Source: Lentisphaeria bacterium UBA1791 (lineage in GTDB: Bacteria > Verrucomicrobiota > Lentisphaeria > Victivallales > Victivallaceae). Taken from it: a stretch of DNA of 64,000 nt. Positions 1 through 8,558 of this stretch are shown here, one piece after another. The position numbers and the translations under genes were made by a program. The stretch covers positions 1 through 64,000 of the forward strand of contig DCFZ01000049.1 of the NCBI GenBank assembly GCA_002314455.1, written 5' to 3'. The notes under the pieces were generated by a model. The model saw only the letters and a list, made by a program, of their open reading frames with translations. It made no database searches and was not told the origin of the DNA. Position 1 is the stretch's first letter. Every line of letters starts with the position of its first letter.

Positions 1-32
1 GGAAATTTTTACCGGACAGTAGTGGTGCTGCA

Positions 33-1712
33 ATGAAAAAAATCGGACTTTGGGGGCTTTTGATGTGTACGACGCTGTTGTCGGCGATGCCGGAAATTTA
101 CTTCACATATCCCGGCTGGGTGCGCAAGGCATTGACGTTCAGCTTTGACGACGGCGTACAAGCCGACCGCAAACTTGTGGAAATTTTCAACCGCTATGGC
201 ATGAAAGGCACATTCAACGTCAGCGCGGGGCGTGCGGGGACGAAAACGAAGTCCGGCATTTCCTTTCTCGCCTTGTCGGAATATGCGGAACTCTACAAGG
301 GCCATGAAGTTGCTTCGCACGGTTTGCATCATCTTGCCATGGCGAAATTGGCGCCCGCGGAAATCGAAACGGAGATTCAAAATGACCTCGTCGCTTTGGA
401 AGGGGTTGTCGGCTATCCGATCCGCGGTTTCGCCTATCCTTATGGTCAGACGTCGCCCGAGGTGCGCGCGGCGTTGCAGAAGTACGGCATCGTCTACGCC
501 CGTGGAACCGGTGAAACGGGCACGTTTTATGAAGAAAAGGATCCCCTTTACTGGGTGATGACGGGGCATTCTTTTGACCAACTGCCCGGTATTGCGGAAA
601 AATATCGCGACTACAACGGCTGGGGCGGGGTGCTTTCCGTTTGCTCCATCTGGGGGCACAGCTACGAATTCGACGATGCGAAAAATTGGGATGTGATCGA
701 AAATTTCTGCAAAACTTTGGCGCATCGTCCCGACATCTGGTATGCGACCAACATCGAGATCGTCGATTATATGGCGGCGTGCCGCAAGCTTCAAGTGAGC
801 GTCGACGGCAAGATGTTCGTCAACCCGACCGCGATCCCGATCTACCTCTGGATCGATGGCAAAAACGTAGTTGTCGAGCCGAAAAAAGATTTGGTGATCG
901 AACCGGTCGCCGGCATCGTTTATCCCGCCGGGACGTACCCCGTTTTCCCCGGCGGACGCACCAAGGCGCTGACGTTCAGTTATGACGACGGCTTTAAGGC
1001 ATCCGATGCGAAGCTGACGGAACTTTTCAATCGTTATCAATTAAAGGGTACGTTCAACATCAACTCCAAACGCGATGTCGATTATGCGATTTATCGCGGT
1101 CACGAAGTTGCCACGCACGGTTTCCGCCACGGCTGTTATCAGGTGAACCCGAAAGAATCAATTCTCTTTGACCTTTACTCTGATCGCGCCATGCTCGAGA
1201 AAAAACTTGGTTGCATCGTGCGCGGCAACGCGTGGCCAAACGGCGCGACGTGGTCGGATTTTTCCGCCGCCCGCGACGTCTATCGGGCATGCAACATCGC
1301 CTATTCCCGAAGTACGCCGAACCGGACGGATGATTTTACGCTGCCGGTTGACTGGTTGGCGTGGGGCCCCACAGCGCATCATGTGAAAAACGGCGATATT
1401 CAGGAAATCGGCAAGCGATTCCTCGCAACGGAAAAAGTTCCGGCACTCTGCGAGATTTGGGGACACAGTTGGGAATTCGACCGATCGAACAACTGGGAGG
1501 TGATGGAAGAGTTCGCCAAGCTGATGGCGCACCGTCCCGAGATCTGGTATGCGACCAATATTGAAATTTACGACTACTGGCAGGCGGTCGAAAGTCTGCA
1601 ATGGAGTTGCGACCGCACGTTCGTGCGCAATATGTCGGCGACGACGGTCTATTACGTCGTCAACGGGAAGCTTTACGCTTTCAAGCCGGGAACGACGACG
1701 TCACTCCGCTGA
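33..1712 (+). CDS. Exported tandem-domain polysaccharide deacetylase (two NodB-like domains)
   Basis: 559 residues. An N-terminal hydrophobic signal of about 18 residues suggests export. The protein is an internal duplication of about 280 residues. Each half has a NodB-type Asp-Asp motif (FSFDDG with D39/D40; FSYDDG with D318/D319) followed by an H-x3-H metal site (H96/H100; H362/H366). Each half ends in the same block, WYATNIEI, followed by a short beta-rich tail. Carbohydrate esterase family 4 enzymes use such residues to bind a divalent metal and remove N- or O-acetyl groups from chitin, peptidoglycan or other glycans. Both halves keep the metal ligands, so both may be active; the substrate is unknown. 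Start at 33 gives a normal signal peptide; only 32 bases lie upstream. It converges with the HD gene, and the two 3' ends overlap by 12 bases. Confidence 0.85.
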   Translation: MKKIGLWGLLMCTTLLSAMPEIYFTYPGWVRKALTFSFDDGVQADRKLVEIFNRYGMKGTFNVSAGRAGTKTKSGISFLALSEYAELYKGHEVASHGLHHLAMAKLAPAEIETEIQNDLVALEGVVGYPIRGFAYPYGQTSPEVRAALQKYGIVYARGTGETGTFYEEKDPLYWVMTGHSFDQLPGIAEKYRDYNGWGGVLSVCSIWGHSYEFDDAKNWDVIENFCKTLAHRPDIWYATNIEIVDYMAACRKLQVSVDGKMFVNPTAIPIYLWIDGKNVVVEPKKDLVIEPVAGIVYPAGTYPVFPGGRTKALTFSYDDGFKASDAKLTELFNRYQLKGTFNINSKRDVDYAIYRGHEVATHGFRHGCYQVNPKESILFDLYSDRAMLEKKLGCIVRGNAWPNGATWSDFSAARDVYRACNIAYSRSTPNRTDDFTLPVDWLAWGPTAHHVKNGDIQEIGKRFLATEKVPALCEIWGHSWEFDRSNNWEVMEEFAKLMAHRPEIWYATNIEIYDYWQAVESLQWSCDRTFVRNMSATTVYYVVNGKLYAFKPGTTTSLR

Positions 1713-2345
1713 AGCGCACTCTTTTTCGAGTTCGGCAAAAAATTCGTCCATGACGCGCAATCGCGCCATGGCGAGTTCCTGCCCGAAAGGGGTCAGCATC
1801 TTTTCCGGCACGTGGCGGAGTTTGACCAGATATTCGCGGTAGGCGGTATCTTCCTTGCCATAAGGGGCGCCGGCAAGCGCTTCCTCTTTACGGTTGTGCA
1901 GACGCGCGCCGAATTTCCCCGCGAAATGAAAGGCGCGTCCGATGCCGACGGCGCCGAGCGAATCCAGTTTGTCTGCATCGTAGACGATTTTTTCCTCCAT
2001 CGTCTGCGGAATGTCCTGACCGCGGAAGCGGTGACGCGCGATCGCGGTGCAGATTTTTTCCGTCAGAGAATTTTCTGCGCCATATTGAAAAAGGATCGTC
2101 TTTGCCTTTTCCGCCCCGCGAAGGGCGTGATCGACTTTGCCGCTGGAAGCGTCTTCCTCGGCGCGGGCGCAGTCGTGGAGCAAGACGGCGAGCCGGACGA
2201 CTTGCGCGTCGGTTTGGGGGTAGGCGGCAAGCAATTTTTCCGCATTGGCGGCGACGCGCAGCGTATGGTCGAAATCGTGACATCCCGACGCATCGCAAAG
2301 GAGCCTTTTCGCCGCATCAAAAATTTGTTGTTCCAGTGTAGCCAT
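1701..2345 (-). CDS. HD-domain phosphohydrolase
   Basis: 214 residues, cytoplasmic. It carries the HD-superfamily metal pattern: H27, the H57-D58 doublet in LLHDCA, and D123 in VYDADKLD, with intervening helices. These proteins bind divalent metal and hydrolyse phosphoesters of nucleotides or related compounds. The DADKLD block resembles the YedJ/YpgQ-type small HD phosphohydrolases, some of which are nucleotide pyrophosphatases. The substrate cannot be told here. The gene is monocistronic by position: its 3' end overlaps the convergent deacetylase gene by 12 bases and its upstream region is shared with the divergent GcvH-like gene. No strong ribosome-binding site is visible before the ATG. 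Confidence 0.82.
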   Translation of the reverse strand: MATLEQQIFDAAKRLLCDASGCHDFDHTLRVAANAEKLLAAYPQTDAQVVRLAVLLHDCARAEEDASSGKVDHALRGAEKAKTILFQYGAENSLTEKICTAIARHRFRGQDIPQTMEEKIVYDADKLDSLGAVGIGRAFHFAGKFGARLHNRKEEALAGAPYGKEDTAYREYLVKLRHVPEKMLTPFGQELAMARLRVMDEFFAELEKECASAE

Positions 2346-2440
2346 GCTTCTAACATAACGGAAACGGGGCGCTTTTTCAAGAAAAACTCGATTTTTTTAC
2401 CTGAAAGTGCATATTTTTTCTGAAAAATTGCCAGTTGTAC

Positions 2441-2469
2441 TTGACAAGTGAGCGTTCTGGTGTTTCATT
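2441..2469 (+). promoter_or_regulatory. Candidate promoter for the GcvH-like gene
   Basis: TTGACA at 2441-2446, a 17-base spacer, then TTCATT at 2464-2469. The -35 box is perfect and the -10 box is weak. It lies about 50 bases upstream of the GcvH-like start. Confidence 0.4.
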
Positions 2470-2519
2470 AGGTACAGAGCAAGCCCGATGGCGGGCGCAA
2501 AACAACAGCGGAGATGATG

Positions 2520-2888
2520 ATGCGGTACTTTACGGAAGAGCACGAGTATGTGGATGTAGTGGGCGAAGAGGCAACCGTCGGCATTACGGAGTATGCCGCC
2601 AACTTGCTCGGCGACATTGCGGATCTCGATCTTCCGGAAGAGGGCGACGATTTCATCATCGGCGACAGCGTCGGCACCCTTGAGGGTGAAGATTCCGATC
2701 TGCCGCTGGTTTCCCCGTTGAGCGGCAGTGTTTCGCAGATCAACGATCAGATCCTCGAAGAACCCGAATTGATCGTCGAATCGCCCGAAGAAAAAGGGTG
2801 GCTTTTCAAGATGACCGATTTCGACTCGTCGGAATTGGACGATATGATGACGGAAGACGAATACCGCAAAATGGTCGATGCGCTGTAA
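2520..2888 (+). CDS. GcvH-like protein lacking the lipoyl-attachment lysine
   Basis: 122 residues from the third of three consecutive ATGs (2514, 2517, 2520). GGAG at 2510-2513 is correctly spaced only for the third, giving the classic GcvH start MRYFTEEHEYV. The fold of glycine cleavage H protein is clear: VGITEYAANLLGDI, LPEEG, SPLSG, PELIVESPEEKGWLFKM. The region around the swinging-arm lysine aligns with E. coli GcvH without gaps, but the lysine position (…ESVKA… in E. coli) is Asp-58, and no other lysine lies in the loop. It therefore should not be lipoylated and cannot carry the aminomethyl group. The protein is very acidic. No gcvP or gcvT is adjacent; it stands alone between an HD gene and the rfb genes. 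A structural or regulatory role is possible; the function is unknown. Confidence 0.85.
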   Translation: MRYFTEEHEYVDVVGEEATVGITEYAANLLGDIADLDLPEEGDDFIIGDSVGTLEGEDSDLPLVSPLSGSVSQINDQILEEPELIVESPEEKGWLFKMTDFDSSELDDMMTEDEYRKMVDAL

Positions 2889-2903
2889 CTTACGCTAAAA
2901 AAA

Positions 2904-2937
2904 GGGCGATCGTGAAAAACGATCGCCTCTTTTTTTT
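2904..2937. terminator. Bidirectional rho-independent terminator
   Basis: GGCGATCG (2905-2912) pairs perfectly with CGATCGCC (2920-2927). A T-run follows on the plus strand (2930-2937) and an A-run precedes it (2897-2903), so it can end both the GcvH-like transcript and the convergent rfb operon. Confidence 0.9.
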
Positions 2938-2949
2938 GCGTAAAAAGCG

Positions 2950-3792
2950 TTAAAATTCCGCTTGCATAAACTCTTTGAGCGCGTCGTGCCAATCGGGCAT
3001 CGGGGCAAGCCCCGCCTTTTTCAGCATGCCTTTTTCAAGGCGCGAATTGGCGGGACGCGGGGCAGGGCGGGGGAATTCCGCCGTCGTACAGGGAACGACT
3101 TCCTGCTTTTTTCCGGCAAGACGGAAAATTTCGCGGGCGAAACCGCACCACGACGTTTCTCCTTCGCAGGTGAGGTGCCAGGTGCCGCGAAATTCCGGGT
3201 GGCGGAGCAATTCGCGCAACTTGCGCGCGACCGCGGTCGTCGACGTCGGATTGCCGATCTGGTCGGCGACGACTTTAAGTTGCGGACGGCTCCCGTCGGC
3301 GAGATTCATCATCGCGTGGACAAAGCTCGGGCCGCCCGCGCCGTAGAGCCACGAAATGCGGCAGATCAGATGGTTTTGACAATGGCGCTGCACCATTTCC
3401 TCGCCGCCGAATTTTGTTTTGCCGTAGACGGTTTGCGGATCGGGAATGTCCTCTTCGGTGTAGGGACGATCGGCGTCGCCGCGAAAGACGTAGTCGGTCG
3501 AGATGGCGACAAGTTTGGCGCCACAGCAATCGGCGGCGACGGCGACGTTGCGCGTGCCCTCGACGTTGAGGCGCGTAGCGAGTTCCACTTCCGTCTCACA
3601 ACGGTCGACGGCGGTCATTGCCGCGCAGTGGATGACGACGTCGGGCATGAACGACGCGAAAAACGCTTTGGTCTTTTCAGCGTCGGTGATGTCGCATTCG
3701 GGCAAGTCGGCGATGCAGAGCGTCTCGTCGGCAAATTCCTTTTGCAAGGTGCGCCCGAGCATGCCTTTGCCGCCGGTGATCAGGATCTTCAT
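2950..3792 (-). CDS. rfbD: dTDP-4-dehydrorhamnose reductase
   Basis: 280 residues. Last step of dTDP-L-rhamnose synthesis: NAD(P)H-dependent reduction of dTDP-4-keto-L-rhamnose. It is an extended short-chain dehydrogenase: N-terminal Rossmann motif GGKGMLGRTL, STDYVFRGD, and the catalytic YGKTK (Tyr-x3-Lys). The start MKILITGG at 3792 is preferred over the ATG at 3798 because GGAG then lies nine bases upstream. The first ATG directly abuts the rfbC stop, so the two genes are translationally coupled. It is the last gene of rfbBACD and is followed by a shared terminator. Confidence 0.95.
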   Translation of the reverse strand: MKILITGGKGMLGRTLQKEFADETLCIADLPECDITDAEKTKAFFASFMPDVVIHCAAMTAVDRCETEVELATRLNVEGTRNVAVAADCCGAKLVAISTDYVFRGDADRPYTEEDIPDPQTVYGKTKFGGEEMVQRHCQNHLICRISWLYGAGGPSFVHAMMNLADGSRPQLKVVADQIGNPTSTTAVARKLRELLRHPEFRGTWHLTCEGETSWCGFAREIFRLAGKKQEVVPCTTAEFPRPAPRPANSRLEKGMLKKAGLAPMPDWHDALKEFMQAEF

Positions 3793-3798
3793 AAACAT

Positions 3799-4347
3799 TT
3801 ACTCCAGATATTCCGCTTGCGCAAAGAGGAGGTTTTTGCGGTCTTTGTCGGAAAGGATCCACTCGTCGGGCTTGACCTGCCAGTCGATGCCGAGCGCCGG
3901 ATCGTCAAAGGCGATGCCGCGTTCGGCACTGGGCATATAAAGATTGTCGCATTTGTAGCCGAAAACGACTTCCTCGCTCAACACGGCAAATCCGTGGGCG
4001 AAGCCGCGGGGAATGAAAAGCTGCCGCTTGTTTTCGCCGGAAAGTTCGACCGCGACGTGTTTGCCGAACGTCGGAGAATTTTTGCGGATGTCGACGGCGA
4101 CGTCGAGCACGGCGCCGGAGATCACGCGCACGAGTTTTGCCTGCGTGTAGGGCGCCGCCTGATAATGGAGTCCGCGCAAAACGCCGAAACGCGATTTCGA
4201 CTCGTTGTCCTGAATCCAGTCGCAGTCGATGCCGGCAGCGACAAAATCTTTTTTGTTCCACGCTTCAAAAAAATAACCGCGCGCGTCGCCGAAAATGCGC
4301 GGCTCGATGATTTTGACGTCGTTGATTGCAGTCGGAATGATCGTCAT
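3799..4347 (-). CDS. rfbC: dTDP-4-dehydrorhamnose 3,5-epimerase
   Basis: 182 residues, the usual size. It converts dTDP-4-keto-6-deoxy-D-glucose to the L-rhamno form. RmlC cupin motifs are present: GVLRGLHYQ with the catalytic histidine, the following sugar-nucleotide-binding stretch KLVRVISGAVLDVAVD, and FIPRGFAHGF. The start at 4347 forms an ATGA overlap with the rfbA stop codon; a longer in-frame extension to 4431 only overlaps rfbA and carries no family residues. Confidence 0.95.
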   Translation of the reverse strand: MTIIPTAINDVKIIEPRIFGDARGYFFEAWNKKDFVAAGIDCDWIQDNESKSRFGVLRGLHYQAAPYTQAKLVRVISGAVLDVAVDIRKNSPTFGKHVAVELSGENKRQLFIPRGFAHGFAVLSEEVVFGYKCDNLYMPSAERGIAFDDPALGIDWQVKPDEWILSDKDRKNLLFAQAEYLE

Positions 4348-5207
4348 TTTACCATGTCCAAAAGATATTGACCGTAACTGGTCTTTTTCATGATGTCGGC
4401 GACGGAAACAACTTCCTCTGCCGTCATCCATTGATTGTTGTAAGCGATCTCCTGCAAGCAGGCGACCTGAAGCCCCTGCGTCGTTTCAATGGTGCGGATG
4501 AAATTGCCCGCTTCCATCATGGAGGAGTAGGTGCCGGTATCCAGCCAGGCGTAGCCGCGTTTGAGCAGTTCCACGTGGAGCTTGCCGCGCTTGAGATATT
4601 CGTTGTTGACGCTGGTGATTTCAAGTTCCCCGCGCGCGGAGGGCTTAATGTGTTCGGCGATGTCGACGACGCAATTGTCGTAAAAGTAAAGTCCGGTCAC
4701 CGCATAGTTGGATTTCGGCTTTTCCGGCTTTTCCTCGATCGAGATCGCCTTGCCGGTGTCGTCGAATTCGACGACGCCGAAACGCTCCGGATCGCGCACG
4801 TAGAAGCCGAAAACGGTCGCGCCGTCGGTCTGTTCTGCGGCTTTCACCAGGCGCGAACGCAAGCCCGCACCGTAGAAAATATTATCGCCCAAGACGAGTG
4901 CGACGGAATCGTTGCCGATGAATTCCTTGCCGATCAGAAACGCCTGCGCCAGCCCCTCCGGTTTCGGCTGGACGGCATAACTCAAGTTGACGCCGAAAGT
5001 CGAACCGTCGCCGAGCAACCGCTGAAACGCGCTCTGGTCTTCCGGCGTCGTGATGATGAGAATGTCGCGGATCTTTGCCAGCATCAGAACTGAAAGCGGG
5101 TAATAGATCATCGGCTTGTCGTAAACGGCGAGCAATTGCTTGGAAACGCCGAGCGTGATCGGGTGCAAACGGGTGCCGGCGCCGCCGGCGAGTACGATGC
5201 CTTTCAT
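4344..5207 (-). CDS. rfbA: Glucose-1-phosphate thymidylyltransferase
   Basis: 287 residues, normal for RmlA. It joins dTTP and glucose-1-phosphate to form dTDP-glucose, the entry step to dTDP-L-rhamnose. The nucleotide-binding signature GGAGTRLHPIT and the following SKQLLAVYDKPMIYYPLS are intact, as is LVLGDNIFYG. Its ATG overlaps the rfbB stop (ATGA), with AGGAGG just upstream inside the end of rfbB, and its stop overlaps the rfbC start in the same way. Confidence 0.96.
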   Translation of the reverse strand: MKGIVLAGGAGTRLHPITLGVSKQLLAVYDKPMIYYPLSVLMLAKIRDILIITTPEDQSAFQRLLGDGSTFGVNLSYAVQPKPEGLAQAFLIGKEFIGNDSVALVLGDNIFYGAGLRSRLVKAAEQTDGATVFGFYVRDPERFGVVEFDDTGKAISIEEKPEKPKSNYAVTGLYFYDNCVVDIAEHIKPSARGELEITSVNNEYLKRGKLHVELLKRGYAWLDTGTYSSMMEAGNFIRTIETTQGLQVACLQEIAYNNQWMTAEEVVSVADIMKKTSYGQYLLDMVK

Positions 5208-6274
5208 TTTTCACCTCCTGTGCCGAGTCGCTCCATCCGGTAGGCTCCGGAAAGAACGTGCGCGCACCAGTTGTCGCGATGCTCCAAATACCATAACACG
5301 GTTTTGCGGATGCCGCTCTCAAAGGATTCGAGCGGTTTCCAACCGAGTTCCCGCTGGATCTTGGCGGCGTCGATCGCATAGCGCAGATCGTGCCCCGGGC
5401 GGTCTTTGACGAAAACAATCTGCTCGCAATAGGATTTGCCATCCTGACGCGGTTGGAATTCGTCGAGCAACTGACAGATCGTTTTGACGACGTCGATGTT
5501 GCGTTTTTCGTTGTGACCGCCGATGTTGTAGGTCTCGCCGGGCACGCCCTGCGTCGCAACGAGGTAAAGCGCGCGGGCATGATCTTCGACGTAAAGCCAG
5601 TCACGGATCTGCAACCCCTGACCGTAAACGGGGAGCTCCCGGTTGTCCAGCGCGTGCAGAATCACCAGCGGAATGAGCTTTTCCGGGAAGTGGTAGGGGC
5701 CGTAGTTGTTGGAGCAGTTGGTGACGACGGTCGGCAAGCCGAACGTGCGTTTCCAGGCGCGGACGAGGTGATCGCTCGACGCCTTGCTCGCGGAGTAGGG
5801 ACTGCTCGGCGCGTAGGGGGTCGTTTCGCGGAAGAAATCTTCAGGACCGTTGAGATCGCCGTAGACTTCGTCGGTTGAAATGTGGTGAAAGCGGAACGCC
5901 GATTTTGCCGCATCGTCGAGCGTCGCAAAATATTTGCGGGCGGCTTCGAGCAGCGTATAGGTGCCGACGATGTTGGTCTGGATGAATTCGCCGGGACCGT
6001 CGATGGAGCGGTCGACGTGGCTTTCCGCCGCAAGGTGCATCACATGGGTCGGCGCGAATGAGGCGAAAACGCGGTCGAGTTCCGCCTTATCGCAAATATC
6101 GACTTTTTCAAAGCGGAAACGCCCGGAATTGGAAACTTCGGCAAGATTTTCCAGATTTCCGGCATAGGTCAGTTTATCGACGACACAGATGGAATCGGAT
6201 GTGTCGTTGATGATGTGACGGACGACCGCCGAACCGATAAATCCCGCACCGCCAGTGACTAAAATGCGATTCAT
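5204..6274 (-). CDS. rfbB: dTDP-glucose 4,6-dehydratase
   Basis: 356 residues from the ATG at 6274, which is preceded by AGGAG with a ten-base gap. A longer in-frame extension to 6310 has no ribosome-binding site. The motifs are textbook RmlB: GGAGFIGS for NAD+, HLAAESHVDRSI, STDEVYGDL, YSASKASSDHL (Tyr-x3-Lys) and NNYGPYHFPEKLIP. It makes dTDP-4-keto-6-deoxyglucose. First gene of rfbBACD, with its own promoter candidate just upstream. Confidence 0.96.
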   Translation of the reverse strand: MNRILVTGGAGFIGSAVVRHIINDTSDSICVVDKLTYAGNLENLAEVSNSGRFRFEKVDICDKAELDRVFASFAPTHVMHLAAESHVDRSIDGPGEFIQTNIVGTYTLLEAARKYFATLDDAAKSAFRFHHISTDEVYGDLNGPEDFFRETTPYAPSSPYSASKASSDHLVRAWKRTFGLPTVVTNCSNNYGPYHFPEKLIPLVILHALDNRELPVYGQGLQIRDWLYVEDHARALYLVATQGVPGETYNIGGHNEKRNIDVVKTICQLLDEFQPRQDGKSYCEQIVFVKDRPGHDLRYAIDAAKIQRELGWKPLESFESGIRKTVLWYLEHRDNWCAHVLSGAYRMERLGTGGEK

Positions 6275-6310
6275 CAAGAAGTTTCTCCTTATTTTTTTGA
6301 ATCTCTCCAT

Positions 6311-6339
6311 AAAATATATGTTAAATACAGGATTTGCAA
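6311..6339 (-). promoter_or_regulatory. Candidate promoter for rfbBACD
   Basis: On the minus strand TTGCAA (6334-6339), a 17-base spacer and TATTTT (6311-6316). It sits directly after the stop of the nucleotidyltransferase-like gene and 37 bases before rfbB, suggesting the rhamnose genes can be transcribed separately from the polysaccharide genes upstream. Confidence 0.5.
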
Positions 6340-6340
6340 A

Positions 6341-7471
6341 TCAATTTGCCCCGTTTTGAGGAGAAATAAGGAATTTTTCAATCGTTTTTTCGATCTTTTC
6401 CCTGTTGCTGTTTTTTCGATGATGAAATTTTATCAATCCGCCAAAGAATGCAAAAAGTTTGCCGCCGTTGATGATAAGATAATCCCGGTATAATTTCAGG
6501 TAGTGCCCGTGCGGATTACCGGTCTGAATGCGGATGGAGCTGAAACGCAATCCCCGAAAACGGATTTTCCACCATGACCACGAAAAGCATTTTGCGTTGC
6601 TCATCACGCGCTCCTGCGCCGACTTCGGCGGGGCGGCGGGGCAGAGCAACTTGTGCCGGAAAGCGGCGCAAATTTCCGGCGGAAAAGTTTCTTTTGGCAT
6701 CACTTCTGCCGGGAAAAAGTCAGCCAGCGCGCGAAAGAGCAGTGCCGGATCCAGAAGGTGCATTTCCTGCGCTGTCGCGTGAATTTTTTTCCAGTCTGGA
6801 ACGCCCTCTTTTTTCAGCAAAAAACCGAGATCAAGCAGCAGGAAAGCGTTGCTCCACTTGTGCGAGGCGCTGTGCTGAAAGAGCATCAAAAGATTGTATT
6901 CCAGCGAAAGATGATGCCAAAAGGGCGATGTTTCAATGGTGTTTTGCCATACTTTTTCCATCTTTTTCTGCGGAAAATTCGGCAATTTGAAGTGCAGTTC
7001 AAGGCAAATGCCGTTGCGGAACATATCCGCTTCGTGGTTGAGGTTGTCGTAACTGTAAGGCTGTTCCCAGCCCGCTTGCTGCAGCAAAGCAAGCGCGCGC
7101 TTGCGGTCGTCGAGCTGAATTAAAATGTCGAGGTCGCCGCGCGGACGGAGCGCGCCGTGGGGATAGACGCGCGGCGCAAGATCGGCGCCTTTGATCGGGC
7201 AAAAGTGAATCTGATTTGCCGCAAAGAGTTGCGCGATCTGCTGCATCGTCTGCTGTTGGGCAAGGTCGCGCGCCTGCTGGGTAAGAAACCGTTGTTTTGC
7301 CGTTGCCGCGACGTTTTCCGGCAGAGCTTGGCCGCAAATACCCGCCGCCAGCGCGGAAATGCGCAATTTTTTCAAGTCGCTGAATGCAAGGGCGGTGCGA
7401 TCGCCGTCGAAGATCCATTTTTTCAGCGCGTCAAGCGAAATGTGCTCGGCAGATGGATGATGGGTGCTCAT
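6341..7471 (-). CDS. Nucleotidyltransferase-like protein of polysaccharide loci (NTP_transf_5 type)
   Basis: 376 residues, no signal peptide. The central block IKGADLAPRVYP…LRPRGDLDILI resembles the uncharacterised nucleotidyltransferase family often found in exopolysaccharide clusters: a lysine-glycine element followed by the D-x-D metal pair in GDLDILI. A second acidic site may be ECLHF-like, LELHFKLP. The C-terminal 100 residues are basic and aromatic. Its ATG overlaps the alr stop (ATGA), so it is co-translated with alanine racemase. The acceptor and donor are unknown; a role in surface-glycan decoration is inferred only from location. Confidence 0.65.
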   Translation of the reverse strand: MSTHHPSAEHISLDALKKWIFDGDRTALAFSDLKKLRISALAAGICGQALPENVAATAKQRFLTQQARDLAQQQTMQQIAQLFAANQIHFCPIKGADLAPRVYPHGALRPRGDLDILIQLDDRKRALALLQQAGWEQPYSYDNLNHEADMFRNGICLELHFKLPNFPQKKMEKVWQNTIETSPFWHHLSLEYNLLMLFQHSASHKWSNAFLLLDLGFLLKKEGVPDWKKIHATAQEMHLLDPALLFRALADFFPAEVMPKETFPPEICAAFRHKLLCPAAPPKSAQERVMSNAKCFSWSWWKIRFRGLRFSSIRIQTGNPHGHYLKLYRDYLIINGGKLFAFFGGLIKFHHRKNSNREKIEKTIEKFLISPQNGAN

Positions 7472-8550
7472 TTTCCGCAGTAGATCCTTCCGACGCGTCT
7501 GGTGATGCCGCAGACGATCTCGTAACCGATGGTGCCGATCAACTGCGCCATGTCGTCCGCCGTGAAGCCGTCGCCAAGAAGCGTCGCTTCATCGTCGAAC
7601 TGCGCTTCGCCGATTTCCGTTACGTCGACCATCAGTTGATCCATGCAGATGCGTCCGACGATCGGCGCTTTTTTGCCGTGGATCAGCACGAAGCCGCGAT
7701 TGGAAAGCAAACGGTTGTATCCGTCGGCGTAGCCGGTCGGGATCGTCGCAATGCGCATGTTTTTTTTCGCCCGAAAGGTGCGTCCGTAGCCGATCGTTTC
7801 GCCGGCGTGAATCGTTTTGATGAGCGCGATGACCGATTTCCATTGCAACGCGGGGCAAATGCCGTCGGGGAGCTGATTGGCGTAATCGGGTTTCAAGCCG
7901 TAAAGGATGATGCCGAGCCGGGCGAGGTCGCCGTAAGGCTTTTGCCACAATCCGCCCGCCGAATTCATGCAGTGGACAAAGGGCAAATTCAGATCGCGGA
8001 CTCTTTCGGCGACGCGTTTGAATTTTTCGATCTGCTCCGTTGTAAAGCGTTGCTCTTCCGGCGTGTCGGCAACGCACAAGTGGGTGAAAAGTCCCGTCAA
8101 CTCAAATTGCCCCTGATATTGCCGGATGATGCGTTCACATAAAATCGGATCGTCGGCGTCCAGCCCGATGCGGTTCATCCCCGTGTCGAGGGCAAATTGC
8201 GCCTTGATGCGTTTGCCCGCAAGGCGTTGCGCGTATTCTTCGGAAAGCAACGTCTGCGTAATATCGTATGCCGCCAACTCTTTTGCGCAGTCGGTCGGCG
8301 TGTAGCCGAGGATCAGTATCTGCCCCGCGATTCCCGCCTGACGGAGTCTGATCGCTTCTTCGAGATTGGAAACGGCGAAATTTTTACAGCCGCACGCTTG
8401 CAACGCCGCCGATACTTCGCCGTCGCCGTGCCCGTAGGCGTCGGCTTTGACGACCGCCATCAGGGGGAGGGGGCATTGCTTCTGGTAGATCGCGTAGTTT
8501 TGGCGGATCACCGTCAGATCGATCTCAATCCATGAACGCTTCAACATCAT
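7468..8550 (-). CDS. alr: Alanine racemase
   Basis: 360 residues, PLP-dependent fold-type III enzyme interconverting L- and D-alanine for peptidoglycan. The PLP lysine motif VVKADAYGHG is at the N terminus. IGYGRTF and the following GYADGYNR and GRICMDQLMVDVT blocks include the second catalytic tyrosine region and the conserved C-terminal domain. Tandem ATGs occur at 8550 and 8547; the upstream glycosyltransferase stops at 8559, and no strong ribosome-binding site distinguishes them. Its place in the middle of a polysaccharide locus, coupled to a nucleotidyltransferase-like gene, is unusual. It could be simple hitchhiking or could supply D-alanine for a glycan substituent. Confidence 0.9.
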   Translation of the reverse strand: MMLKRSWIEIDLTVIRQNYAIYQKQCPLPLMAVVKADAYGHGDGEVSAALQACGCKNFAVSNLEEAIRLRQAGIAGQILILGYTPTDCAKELAAYDITQTLLSEEYAQRLAGKRIKAQFALDTGMNRIGLDADDPILCERIIRQYQGQFELTGLFTHLCVADTPEEQRFTTEQIEKFKRVAERVRDLNLPFVHCMNSAGGLWQKPYGDLARLGIILYGLKPDYANQLPDGICPALQWKSVIALIKTIHAGETIGYGRTFRAKKNMRIATIPTGYADGYNRLLSNRGFVLIHGKKAPIVGRICMDQLMVDVTEIGEAQFDDEATLLGDGFTADDMAQLIGTIGYEIVCGITRRVGRIYCGK

Positions 8551-8558
8551 TGCGAACT

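Noticed and set aside
2514..2519. Starting the GcvH-like protein at the first of three ATGs.
   Set aside because: GGAG directly abuts the first ATG; only the third has proper spacing and gives the family's usual N terminus.
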